64,000 nucleotides of DNA, taken from Flavobacterium sp. UBA7663. GTDB lineage: Bacteria; Bacteroidota; Bacteroidia; Flavobacteriales; Flavobacteriaceae. The first letter of the stretch is position 1; the number at the start of each line of letters is the position of its first letter. Location of the stretch: the NCBI RefSeq assembly GCF_002483315.1, contig NZ_DLHR01000019.1:62001-126000 (forward strand), written 5' to 3'. The notes below the pieces were generated by a model, which saw only the letters and a program-made list of their open reading frames with translations, was not told where the DNA came from and did not search any database. The translations under genes were made by a program, and so were the position numbers. This document shows positions 1 to 7,663 of the stretch, piece by piece.

Positions 1-201
1 TCATACTTGGCAGTAAAAACGGGTAAACCGGAAGAAATGTATGACATGGTACATACCGAAAATTTCATTTTGGTAGATAAAAACAAACGAATTAGAGGTT
101 TTTACGATGGTACTAATTTAGACAAACCAACCGATGACCCAAAAACAAAGAACATGAAACAACTTTTGGAAGATATTTTGTGGCTTTGTGAAAACCAATA
201 A
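1..201 (+). CDS. SCO1/SenC-like copper chaperone, C-terminal fragment
   Basis: The reading frame is open from the first base, so this is the 3' end of a gene cut by the window edge. The 66 visible residues include FILVDKNKRIRGFYDGT, the typical late strand of the thioredoxin-like fold in SCO proteins (a residue run facing the active site, then a short return to a C-terminal helix). The CxxxC copper site would lie upstream and cannot be seen. SCO proteins deliver copper to cytochrome oxidase CuA. The family call rests on this tail only; another thioredoxin-fold protein is possible. Confidence 0.6.
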   Translation, partial: SYLAVKTGKPEEMYDMVHTENFILVDKNKRIRGFYDGTNLDKPTDDPKTKNMKQLLEDILWLCENQ

Positions 202-244
202 ACAATTTATCACAAATAATTTTGCTAAAGTTGACAATTATCAG

Positions 245-273
245 TTGTAGTCCGATTATAATTTTTACTTTTG
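245..273 (+). promoter_or_regulatory. Probable promoter of feoAB
   Basis: TTG at 245-247 and TACTTTTG at 266-273, spaced by 18 bases, fit the Bacteroidota -33/-7 form (TTTG then TAnnTTTG). The start codon of feoA follows 26 bases later. A candidate metal-regulator site covers the expected transcription start. Confidence 0.5.
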
Positions 274-274
274 T

Positions 275-295
275 ATTTTAATTCAATCTAAATAA
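275..295 (+). promoter_or_regulatory. Candidate DtxR/MntR-type operator before feoA
   Basis: The core TTTAATTCAATCTAAA (277-292) has TTTA and TAAA half-sites 8 bases apart, followed by TAA. It aligns with sites at 3615-3645 and 7634-7654 over the shared TCTAAAT. It overlaps the expected transcription start of feoA. Assignment to the DtxR-like regulator at 6932-7579 is inference from position and resemblance. Confidence 0.4.
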
Positions 296-299
296 GGAA

Positions 300-527
300 A
301 TGGAAATTTGTTCTTCTGAACTTAAAATTGGTGAAGTAGCTACCATTACTTCTGTCAATCTAGATGAAATCCCGCTAAAGCTTTTAGAAATGGGATGTTT
401 GCCTGGAAATTCCATTACTTTAATTCAAATTGCACCTTTAGGTGATCCTTTATATTTCAACGTAAATGATTCTCATGTAGCCATTCGTATTGAAACGGCA
501 AGGGAAATTACCGTTACTAAAATTTAA
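300..527 (+). CDS. feoA: FeoA, accessory protein of ferrous iron transport
   Basis: This 75-residue protein is a single SH3-like FeoA domain, the usual size for the family. The segment LLEMGCLPGNSITLIQ, followed by GDPLYFNV and a final VAIR, matches the FeoA/DtxR C-terminal SH3 pattern. FeoA is cytoplasmic and is thought to bind FeoB and modulate it. The gene ends 5 bases before feoB, so the two are surely co-transcribed. A candidate iron-responsive operator overlaps the promoter. Confidence 0.9.
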   Translation: MEICSSELKIGEVATITSVNLDEIPLKLLEMGCLPGNSITLIQIAPLGDPLYFNVNDSHVAIRIETAREITVTKI

Positions 528-532
528 TTCTC

Positions 533-2635
533 ATGAGTTCAAATCCTATAAAAGTGGCTTTAATTGGAAACCCAAATGTGGGCAAAACTTCCGTTTTTAA
601 CCAACTTACAGGATTGAATCAACAAGTGGGAAACTACCCAGGAATCACCGTTGAAAAAAAACAAGGTGTTTGCAAATTAAACGAAAACACGAGAGCTAGA
701 ATCATTGATTTACCCGGAACTTACAGCTTAAATGCAAGTTCAATTGATGAAAACGTAGTAATCGAATTGTTGCTAAATAAAAATGATGAAGATTTCCCAG
801 ATGTTGCCGTTGTGGTTACCGAAGTGGAAAATCTAAAACGAAATTTACTCCTTTTTACTCAAATCAAAGATTTAGAAATTCCAACCATTTTAGTCATTAA
901 CATGGCGGATAGAATGGCTTTAAAAGGAATTGAATTGGATATTCCAGCTTTAGAAAAAGAATTAAAAACGAAGATTGCTTTAATCAGTTCAAGAAAAAAA
1001 ACTGGAATTGGTCAGTTGAAGGAATTAATTCTGAACTATTCCGAACTTTCAACCGAACCTTGTTTACATGCATCGTCAATTGACCCAGATTATTTTAATA
1101 ATTTAAGAAGAGCGTTTCCAAATCAATTGTTGTATAAACTTTGGTTGGTAATTACGCAAGATGTCAATTTCTTAAATTTAGAACGAAACGAAATTAAAAG
1201 TTCGTTTACCAAATCGCACGCCGATTTAAAACGTTTACAGCAAAAAGAAACCATAAAACGTTACCAATTTATTAATGACACATTGAAAATTGGTCAAAAA
1301 ATAGATGTTTCAAAAGCAACCGATATTCGAGCAAAAATTGACCGAGTTTTAACACATAAAATTTATGGTTATGTAATTTTCTTCGGGATTTTAATGCTTA
1401 TTTTTCAGTTTTTATTTGATTGGAGTAGCATTCCAATGGATTTCATTGATGAAACGTTTGCTAATTTTAGTTCGCTTGCCAAACAACATCTTCCTGCAGG
1501 AGAATTCACAAATTTAATCAGTGAAGGATTGATTCCTGGAATTGGTGGAATTGTGATTTTTATTCCGCAAATTGCCTTTTTATTCTTGTTTATTTCGGTA
1601 TTAGAAGAAAGTGGTTACATGAGTCGCGTAGTGTTTTTGATGGATAAAATCATGCGAAAATTTGGTTTGTCTGGAAAAAGTATTGTGCCTTTAATCTCAG
1701 GAACGGCTTGTGCTATTCCGGCAATTATGAGTGCGAGAAATATCGAAAATTGGAAAGAACGTTTAATTACAATTTTAGTAACACCTTTCACAACTTGTTC
1801 CGCAAGATTACCAGTTTATGCCATTTTAATTTCCTTAATTATTCCCGAAAAGAGAATTTTTGGCTTCTTAAGTTTACAAGGATTAACATTGATGGCATTG
1901 TATTTATTAGGTTTTGGAATGGCGGTTTTGTCGGCTTACTTATTAAATAAATATTTGAAATTAAGTTGTAAATCGTATTTCGTAGTAGAAATGCCGAGTT
2001 ACAAAATTCCAATGTTAAAAAATGTTGGGTTAAACGTTTTAGAAAAAACCAAAGCTTTTGTAACGGGTGCTGGAAAAATCATTTTAGCCTTATCGGTAAT
2101 TTTATGGTATTTAGGTTCGCACGGATTAAGTGATGATTTCAATAATGCTGAAGCTATTATTACCCAACAAAATCAAAACAAAACCATTACAGCCGAAGCA
2201 TTTGAAGATCAAGTAAATTCCTTCAAGTTAGAAAATTCATACATAGGTTACATGGGGAAAGCAATTGAACCTGTTATTCGTCCATTAGGTTATGATTGGA
2301 AAATAGGAATTGCCGTGGTAAGTTCGTTTGCGGCTCGTGAAGTTTTCGTTGGCACATTAGCCACCATTTACAGTGTAGGAAGTCATAGTGAAGAAGAAAG
2401 TACTATTAAAAATAAAATGGCTGCCGAAGTGCACCCTGTAACTGGTGAAAAAATATTCAATTTTGCTACAGGAATTTCATTACTCCTTTTTTATGCTTTC
2501 GCGATGCAATGTATTTCTACTTTAGCCATTGTAAAAAAAGAAACCAATTCTTGGAAATGGCCCATAATTCAGTTGGTTTTCATGAGTGGTTTTGCCTACA
2601 TAACCGCTTTAATTGCGTATCAAGTTTTGAAATAA
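533..2635 (+). CDS. feoB: FeoB, ferrous iron uptake GTPase and permease
   Basis: The 700-residue protein has an N-terminal G domain with G1 GNPNVGKTS (12-20), G2 region GNYPGITVE (33-41), G3 DLPG (59-62) and G4 NMAD (123-126). A helical linker follows, then a membrane part from about residue 275 with the two Gate motifs, including the segment around SGTACAIPAIMSAR. Length is normal for FeoB. It imports Fe2+ across the inner membrane. No FeoC is seen; instead a small FeoB-associated Cys-rich protein lies 3.3 kb downstream. The plus-strand run feoA, feoB and the next gene is tightly spaced. Confidence 0.96.
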   Translation: MSSNPIKVALIGNPNVGKTSVFNQLTGLNQQVGNYPGITVEKKQGVCKLNENTRARIIDLPGTYSLNASSIDENVVIELLLNKNDEDFPDVAVVVTEVENLKRNLLLFTQIKDLEIPTILVINMADRMALKGIELDIPALEKELKTKIALISSRKKTGIGQLKELILNYSELSTEPCLHASSIDPDYFNNLRRAFPNQLLYKLWLVITQDVNFLNLERNEIKSSFTKSHADLKRLQQKETIKRYQFINDTLKIGQKIDVSKATDIRAKIDRVLTHKIYGYVIFFGILMLIFQFLFDWSSIPMDFIDETFANFSSLAKQHLPAGEFTNLISEGLIPGIGGIVIFIPQIAFLFLFISVLEESGYMSRVVFLMDKIMRKFGLSGKSIVPLISGTACAIPAIMSARNIENWKERLITILVTPFTTCSARLPVYAILISLIIPEKRIFGFLSLQGLTLMALYLLGFGMAVLSAYLLNKYLKLSCKSYFVVEMPSYKIPMLKNVGLNVLEKTKAFVTGAGKIILALSVILWYLGSHGLSDDFNNAEAIITQQNQNKTITAEAFEDQVNSFKLENSYIGYMGKAIEPVIRPLGYDWKIGIAVVSSFAAREVFVGTLATIYSVGSHSEEESTIKNKMAAEVHPVTGEKIFNFATGISLLLFYAFAMQCISTLAIVKKETNSWKWPIIQLVFMSGFAYITALIAYQVLK

Positions 2636-2673
2636 AGGCATACTTTTTGATTGCTTTTAAGAAACAAAAATTG

Positions 2674-3501
2674 ATGAAAAACACATTACTTGTAATTTTA
2701 CTTAGTCTTACCTTACACTGTTCTTTTTCTCAAAAGATTGACAAATCTAAAGATGAATTAAAATCTGGAAACAGTTCTAATTCTTCCTCAAGTTCGAGTT
2801 CATCAAATTCTAACTCTAGTAGAAATTCTTCTTCAAATGATTTTGGATTAGCTGGCTTATTTGTTGAAGGCTTATTATATGTGAGTTTTTATTCCACTAT
2901 TGGAGATTACAGAAGTGAAAATCATTTATACAATCCATTATCAAAATATCCTTATTTTGATGGTGAATCGGGAAATTTCCAAAAAGAAAATGACAGTATT
3001 CAATATGGAAATTTGATGCGATTTGATGTTGAGAATCATTTTCTGTATAGCAACAATAATTTATTCGGAAATCATCTAAAAGCAAAATTCAGACCTTTTC
3101 AATATTTCTATATACAAGGTGATTATCGAAAATTAATTGAAAAAAATGCTATTACTAACAACTATTCTAATCTTTCACTATTTCAATTTAATGTGGCTTA
3201 CGATAGAATTCGATTTAAAAAGTTCAATTTAGGTTGGACACTTGGTGCTACTTATGTGGGAAATGATGTTCAAAAAGCCGGTTTTTCTTATGGTTTACAT
3301 ACCGATGTTTTTGCGATAAAAAACATCAGTTTTAATAGTGCAATGACTTGGAGTAAAATAAATGGCCTACCTGTAAACTCATTCGAAATTAGAGGAAAAT
3401 ACCATAAACAGAACTGTTTTTTCGCTTTAGGCTACGAACATTTAAAAATTGCCACTCCAAATTACAATTATATGACAATTGGAGCAGGAATATACTTTTA
3501 A
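2674..3501 (+). CDS. Secreted Ser/Asn-rich protein, possible outer-membrane barrel, unknown function
   Basis: I chose the ATG at 2674 because it opens a clear signal peptide (MKNTLLVILLSLTLHCSFSQ); the open frame upstream lies inside feoB. The 275-residue product has, right after the signal peptide, about 25 residues made almost only of Ser and Asn, then alternating aromatic/polar stretches ending in GAGIYF, as in outer-membrane beta-barrels, which usually end in an aromatic residue. It starts 38 bases after feoB and so probably belongs to the feo operon. I do not recognise a named family. A role in iron handling is suggested only by position. Confidence 0.6.
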   Translation: MKNTLLVILLSLTLHCSFSQKIDKSKDELKSGNSSNSSSSSSSSNSNSSRNSSSNDFGLAGLFVEGLLYVSFYSTIGDYRSENHLYNPLSKYPYFDGESGNFQKENDSIQYGNLMRFDVENHFLYSNNNLFGNHLKAKFRPFQYFYIQGDYRKLIEKNAITNNYSNLSLFQFNVAYDRIRFKKFNLGWTLGATYVGNDVQKAGFSYGLHTDVFAIKNISFNSAMTWSKINGLPVNSFEIRGKYHKQNCFFALGYEHLKIATPNYNYMTIGAGIYF

Positions 3502-3615
3502 AAAAAGCTGTTTTTATTAAATAGTTTCGTTTGTTTTTCTGATTTAAATAGAAAAAAACAAAAATTTATTATTAAAAAAATAGATTAAATACAATTCTAA
3601 AAGTCTCTTTAAAAA

Positions 3616-3644
3616 AGTTTATTTATAATTTGTCTAAATAAACT
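3616..3644 (+). promoter_or_regulatory. 10-bp inverted repeat, candidate iron-regulator operator
   Basis: AGTTTATTTA (3616-3625) and TAAATAAACT (3635-3644) are exact reverse complements around a 9-base spacer containing TTTGTC. The dyad covers the -33 element of the FecA-like gene. The right half shares TTTGTCTAAAT with the site at 7634-7654. Confidence 0.5.
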
Positions 3645-3660
3645 TTAGTGATTATTTTTG
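3629..3660 (+). promoter_or_regulatory. Promoter of the FecA-like receptor gene
   Basis: TTTG (3629-3632) and TATTTTTG (3653-3660), 20 bases apart, match the Bacteroidota -33/-7 consensus well. The start codon follows 25 bases after. Confidence 0.6.
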
Positions 3661-3685
3661 CTCCGTAGAATTAATCTAAATAAAG

Positions 3686-5911
3686 ATGAAATATATAATT
3701 ACCCCAATCGTCCTATTATTTTCAGGTTTGGTGTTTTCTCAAGAAAAAGAAAACAACACACAAAAAGATTCTGTTAAAAACTTAAAAGAAGTTGTTATTT
3801 CAGCAAATCAAATCATTGGAAGTAAATTTGAAGCAGCTAACAAAACAGGTTCTGCATCTTACATTTCAACGGCAGATTTACAAAAATTCAACTATACTGA
3901 TATTAATCGTGTACTTAGAACCGTTACTGGTGTTAATGTTTACGAAGAAGACGGATTTGGGTTAAGACCAAATATTAGTTTAAGAGGAACTTCTCCAGAT
4001 AGAAGTGCGAAAATCACTTTAATGGAAGACAATGTTTTAATTGCTCCTGCTCCATATAGTGCGCCAGCGGCTTATTATTTTCCATCTGTTGCTCGTATGA
4101 GTGCTGTTGAAATCTTAAAAGGAAGTAGCCAAATTCAGTACGGCCCTTTTACTACTGGAGGAACCATTAACTTTGTTTCGGCTCCAATTCCAACAAAATT
4201 TAGCGCAGGATTTTTAACAGATTACGGAAGTTTTAATACGAGTCGTACTGTTGCAAACGTAGGAATTGCAAATGAAACCGTAGGTGCTGTTGTTCAGTTT
4301 TTAAACTACAATTCGGATGGTTTTAAAAATTTACCAAGTGGTGCCAACACAGGTTTTGACAAAAAAGATATAATGGCTAAATTTAGAGTACAATCAAAAC
4401 CAACCAGCAAAATTTATAATGCGTTAGATTTTAAAATGGTGTATGCCGAAGAAGATGCTAACGAAACTTATTTAGGTTTAACAGAAGAAGATTTCAATAA
4501 CTCGCCTTTCATGCGTTATGCGGGTTCTGAAAAAGACAATATCACTACAAAAAACAATCAATTTTCGGTTACTCATACTTTAAAAACAAGTAACTACTTT
4601 AGTGTAACAACAACAGCTTATCGTAATAAATTTGCAAGAAATTGGTACAAATTAAACGATGTTAGATTTGGAGGAACTACTTATGCTATCGATGCAATTT
4701 TAGAAGACCCAACAACAAATGCATTAGCTTTTGATTATGTAACTGGTGCACAAAACTCACCAAACAATGCTTTACGAGTTCGTGCAAACAATAGAGGTTA
4801 TTTAGCACAAGGCGTTCAAACTAAGTTAGATTTTCATTTCTTAACAGGAGATGTTTATCATGATTTAGAAGTTGGTGTACGTTATCACAAAGACAGCGAA
4901 GATAGATTCCAATGGAATGATAGCTATGCAATGATAGATGGTTCGATGGTATTAACTACTGCAGGAACTCCAGGAACACAAGATAACCGAGTTGCTTATG
5001 CTTCAGCTTTGGCAGCTCACGCTTTATACAAAATAAAATACAACGACTTAACCGTTACACCAGGTATTCGTTTTGAAACTATCGACTTATTAAACAAAAA
5101 CTATGGTACAAATGATGTAACAAGAACTGGAGTAAACTTAGTTGAAAACGACAATCATGTAAAAGTTTGGTTACCAGGAATTGGAGCTAATTATAGATTC
5201 AATAATTATGTGTCATTATTTGGAGGTGTTCATAAAGGATTTGCACCACCAACAAACACACCTGGAACTGATGCAGAAAACAGTACGAATTACGAAATTG
5301 GAACACGTTACAATTACAAAAAATTTAGTGGCGAGTTAGTAGTTTACTTTAATGATTATAAAAATCTTTTAGGAAGTGATTTAGCTGCTAGTGGTGGTTC
5401 TGGAACATTAGACCAATTCAATGCTGGTGAAGCGCATGTAAAAGGAATTGAATTCTTAATCAATTATCAAGTACTAAAAGAAGAGAGTAAATTCAAATTG
5501 CCAATTACTTTTGGATATACCTTAACCGATACAGAGTTTGTAAACGAATTTGCAAGTTCAGACGGAGCTTGGGGAACAATTGAAAAGGGAGATGAAATTC
5601 CATACATTTCAAAACACCAATTTAACGCTTCAATTGCTTTAGAACACGCAAAATTTGAATTGATTTTAGGAGTTAGATATAGTGGTGAATTTAGAACAGT
5701 TGCTGGTCAAGGTTCAATTCCAAATGAAAATTCTGTACCAAGTAACACTGTTGTTGATTTTGGTTCAAAATATAAATTCAACAAACATTTTAGTGTAACT
5801 GGAAACATCAATAACCTTTTCGACACTACGTATTTGGTTTCAAGAGTTCCAGCTGGATTAAGACCAGGAATGCCATTTAGCGCTTCTATCGGAATTGCCG
5901 CTCAATTTTAA
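3686..5911 (+). CDS. TonB-dependent receptor, FecA-like (ferric chelate uptake)
   Basis: The 741-residue protein has a signal peptide (first ~18 residues), a short N-terminal stretch without a CarboxypepD domain, a TonB-box-like segment before KEVVISA, a plug domain (about 45-165) with LRGTSPDRSAKITLMED and EILKGSSQIQYGP, and a 22-strand barrel ending in FSASIGIAAQF. The plug wording is that of FecA-type receptors for ferric dicitrate or similar chelates; the exact ligand cannot be told. It acts in the outer membrane and needs TonB-ExbBD. Its promoter carries a strong dyad, so iron control is likely. Confidence 0.85.
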   Translation: MKYIITPIVLLFSGLVFSQEKENNTQKDSVKNLKEVVISANQIIGSKFEAANKTGSASYISTADLQKFNYTDINRVLRTVTGVNVYEEDGFGLRPNISLRGTSPDRSAKITLMEDNVLIAPAPYSAPAAYYFPSVARMSAVEILKGSSQIQYGPFTTGGTINFVSAPIPTKFSAGFLTDYGSFNTSRTVANVGIANETVGAVVQFLNYNSDGFKNLPSGANTGFDKKDIMAKFRVQSKPTSKIYNALDFKMVYAEEDANETYLGLTEEDFNNSPFMRYAGSEKDNITTKNNQFSVTHTLKTSNYFSVTTTAYRNKFARNWYKLNDVRFGGTTYAIDAILEDPTTNALAFDYVTGAQNSPNNALRVRANNRGYLAQGVQTKLDFHFLTGDVYHDLEVGVRYHKDSEDRFQWNDSYAMIDGSMVLTTAGTPGTQDNRVAYASALAAHALYKIKYNDLTVTPGIRFETIDLLNKNYGTNDVTRTGVNLVENDNHVKVWLPGIGANYRFNNYVSLFGGVHKGFAPPTNTPGTDAENSTNYEIGTRYNYKKFSGELVVYFNDYKNLLGSDLAASGGSGTLDQFNAGEAHVKGIEFLINYQVLKEESKFKLPITFGYTLTDTEFVNEFASSDGAWGTIEKGDEIPYISKHQFNASIALEHAKFELILGVRYSGEFRTVAGQGSIPNENSVPSNTVVDFGSKYKFNKHFSVTGNINNLFDTTYLVSRVPAGLRPGMPFSASIGIAAQF

Positions 5912-5940
5912 TAATTTTCAGTTAGTTTTAGTTAATAAAA

Positions 5941-5971
5941 AAGCAATCTCAATAATAATGAGATTGCTTTT
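5941..5971 (+). terminator. Rho-independent terminator of the FecA-like gene
   Basis: An 11-base stem, AAGCAATCTCA (5941-5951) with TGAGATTGCTT (5959-5969), a 7-base loop and trailing T residues. It lies 29 bases after the stop codon. Confidence 0.8.
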
Positions 5972-5985
5972 CTTATTTTTGCATT

Positions 5986-6114
5986 ATGGATATACAACAA
6001 ATCTTAGTTTACCTTTCTTTAGCCATCGCAGTAGGTTTTTTGGTAAAGAAATTCTTTTGGAAAAAACGTCCAAAGAAATCAAAACCTTGTGGCGATGATT
6101 GTGCTTGTCATTAA
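5986..6114 (+). CDS. FeoB-associated Cys-rich membrane protein
   Basis: A 42-residue protein starts at ATG 5986: one hydrophobic helix (ILVYLSLAIAVGFLVKKFF), a basic stretch KKRPKK, and a Cys-rich tail CGDDCACH. This is the layout of the FeoB-associated Cys-rich membrane protein family, usually found beside feoB. The Cys/His tail could bind Fe2+ in the cytoplasm, which is inference. Its stop codon overlaps the stop of the convergent ZIP gene by three or four bases. A TATTTTTG -7-like element (5974-5981) lies just before the start. Confidence 0.8.
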   Translation: MDIQQILVYLSLAIAVGFLVKKFFWKKRPKKSKPCGDDCACH

Positions 6115-6929
6115 CCTAAAGCTACATCTAAAACCATCATCACAATAAATCCGCCGATAAAACCTAAAGTGGCAATATCGGTATTTTTATCTTGTTGGGT
6201 TTCTGGAATTACTTCTTCTACAACAACAAATATCATCGCTCCAGCTGCAAAAGCCAATGCATAAGGCAAAATTGGAGTAAAAAAAGTAACTGCGACAGCG
6301 CCAATAACTCCAAAAATAGGTTCTACAATTGCAGATGATTGTCCGTACATGAAACTTTTTGTTCTACTCATTCCCATTCTTCGTAACGGCATAGAAACGG
6401 CAATCCCTTCAGGAAAATTCTGAATTCCAATTCCGATAGCTAAAGTAACGGCACCTGCAATAGATGCTTCTGGAATTCCAGCGGCAACACCACCAAACAA
6501 AACCCCAACCGCTAATCCTTCAGGAATATTGTGCAAAGTAATGGCTAAAACCAAAAGTGTCGTACGTTGCCAAGGTGATTTTATTCCTTCGGTTTCTTTG
6601 AAATTAATGTGCATGTGTGGCAACACTTTATCCAATCCGAAAATAAATAAAGCCCCTAAAGCAAATCCAACGGCAGCCGGAATTACTTTTACAAATCCAT
6701 CACCACCACTCATTTCAATAGCTGGCGCTAGCAAACTCCAAAAACTCGCAGCTACCATCACACCACCTGTAAAACCAAGCATTCCATCTAAAACTACTCG
6801 ATTCATACTCTTAAAAAAGAACACAAACGAAGCGCCAAATGCCGTTAAACCCCAAGTAAATGTGGTCGCTAAAAAAGCAGCCAAAATCGGGTCAATACTT
6901 TCAAAAAAATGAATAATTGAATCAAACAT
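6111..6929 (-). CDS. ZIP family metal transporter
   Basis: The 272-residue integral membrane protein has about eight hydrophobic segments and the paired ZIP signatures HNIPEGLAVG and QNFPEGIAVSMPLRR that form the binuclear metal site in helices 4 and 5. It resembles ZupT-type carriers, which import zinc and also iron or manganese. A His-rich loop seen in many ZIPs is short here (LPHMHINF). It starts 2 bases after the regulator gene at 6932-7579 in the same operon, so the substrate is probably Mn or Fe and is sensed by that regulator; this is inferred. Confidence 0.88.
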   Translation of the reverse strand: MFDSIIHFFESIDPILAAFLATTFTWGLTAFGASFVFFFKSMNRVVLDGMLGFTGGVMVAASFWSLLAPAIEMSGGDGFVKVIPAAVGFALGALFIFGLDKVLPHMHINFKETEGIKSPWQRTTLLVLAITLHNIPEGLAVGVLFGGVAAGIPEASIAGAVTLAIGIGIQNFPEGIAVSMPLRRMGMSRTKSFMYGQSSAIVEPIFGVIGAVAVTFFTPILPYALAFAAGAMIFVVVEEVIPETQQDKNTDIATLGFIGGFIVMMVLDVALG

Positions 6930-6931
6930 AA

Positions 6932-7579
6932 TTATTGTACGTATAAGTTATTAGCAATTTTATTCGAAATAGTTAATCGTTTTCCATCTATTTCAACCGT
7001 TAACGTATCATCAAAATCTTCTTTTTCGATTACTTTTACAACCGAACCTAAAGCTATTTTTTGTTTGTCTAAATATTTTAAAAAATCGGTAGAAGAATCT
7101 TTTACGCCTACACAATGAAACGAAGCGTTAATTTCCACTTCCGATAACAATTGTTTCTCTATTTTCTTAATCACACCTTTTGCATCAGGAATGGGATCAC
7201 CGTGGGGATCAGCGACAGGAAAACCTAAGAAAGCATCTAATTTATTTATCAATTGTTCCGATTTGATGTGTTCTAATTCTTCTGCAATTTCATGCACTTC
7301 ATCCCAAGAAAAACCTAATTTATCTACTAAAAAAACTTCCCACAAACGATGTTTTCTCACAATCATTTTTGCCGAATGAAAACCTTTTTCAGTTAAGGTA
7401 ACGCCTTGATATTTCTGGTAACTTACCAAATCTTTATCCGAAAGTTTCTTCATCATATCGGTAACTGATGACGCTTTGGTATCTAACATTCCCGCAATAG
7501 CGTTCGTGTTGACGCCTTTTGGAGAAACCAACGACAAATGATAAATAACTTTAATATAATTTTCTTCAGAAATGGTCAT
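6932..7579 (-). CDS. DtxR/MntR family metal-dependent repressor
   Basis: I take ATG at 7579 (MTISEENYIKVIYHLS), the standard opening of the family, in place of a TTG two codons upstream. The 215 residues comprise a winged helix (about 1-70, with NAIAGMLDTKASSVTDMMKKL as recognition helices), a dimerisation and metal-binding region with HKLRxxE-like HRLWEVFLVDKLGF and EELEHIKSE, and a C-terminal FeoA-like SH3 domain (about 145-215). It probably represses metal uptake genes when Fe2+ or Mn2+ is bound. It is divergent from the TonB receptor gene, with a dyad between them. Confidence 0.9.
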   Translation of the reverse strand: MTISEENYIKVIYHLSLVSPKGVNTNAIAGMLDTKASSVTDMMKKLSDKDLVSYQKYQGVTLTEKGFHSAKMIVRKHRLWEVFLVDKLGFSWDEVHEIAEELEHIKSEQLINKLDAFLGFPVADPHGDPIPDAKGVIKKIEKQLLSEVEINASFHCVGVKDSSTDFLKYLDKQKIALGSVVKVIEKEDFDDTLTVEIDGKRLTISNKIANNLYVQ

Positions 7580-7590
7580 AAACAATTCAT

Positions 7591-7622
7591 TTTGACAAAT
7601 ATATAAAGTTTTTTTAGTTTTG
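7591..7622 (+). promoter_or_regulatory. Promoter of second TonB receptor gene
   Basis: TTTG (7591-7594) and TAGTTTTG (7615-7622) are 20 bases apart, matching the Bacteroidota -33/-7 form. A second copy of TAGTTTTG at 7638-7645 lacks a well-placed -33 partner. Confidence 0.5.
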
Positions 7623-7633
7623 TAAATGTTTTA

Positions 7634-7654
7634 TTTTTAGTTTTGTCTAAATTT
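7634..7654 (+). promoter_or_regulatory. Candidate DtxR/MntR-type operator in the divergent spacer
   Basis: TTTAG (7636-7640) and CTAAA (7647-7651) are reverse complements around 6 bases. The site lies between the regulator gene and the TonB receptor gene, ending 12 bases before the receptor ATG. It could serve both autoregulation and receptor control. Confidence 0.45.
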
Positions 7655-7663
7655 AATTTTACA

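Noticed and set aside
3616..3644. The 10-base dyad as a terminator of the feo operon
   Set aside because: It lies over a good -33 element and has no T run suitable for termination after the stem.
5895..6098. A 67-codon plus-strand frame across the FecA-like gene end
   Set aside because: It runs through the terminator, and the true small gene lies in another frame at 5986-6114.
6529..6912. A 127-codon plus-strand frame opposite the ZIP gene
   Set aside because: It is the complement of a strong ZIP family coding sequence and its translation has no recognisable content.
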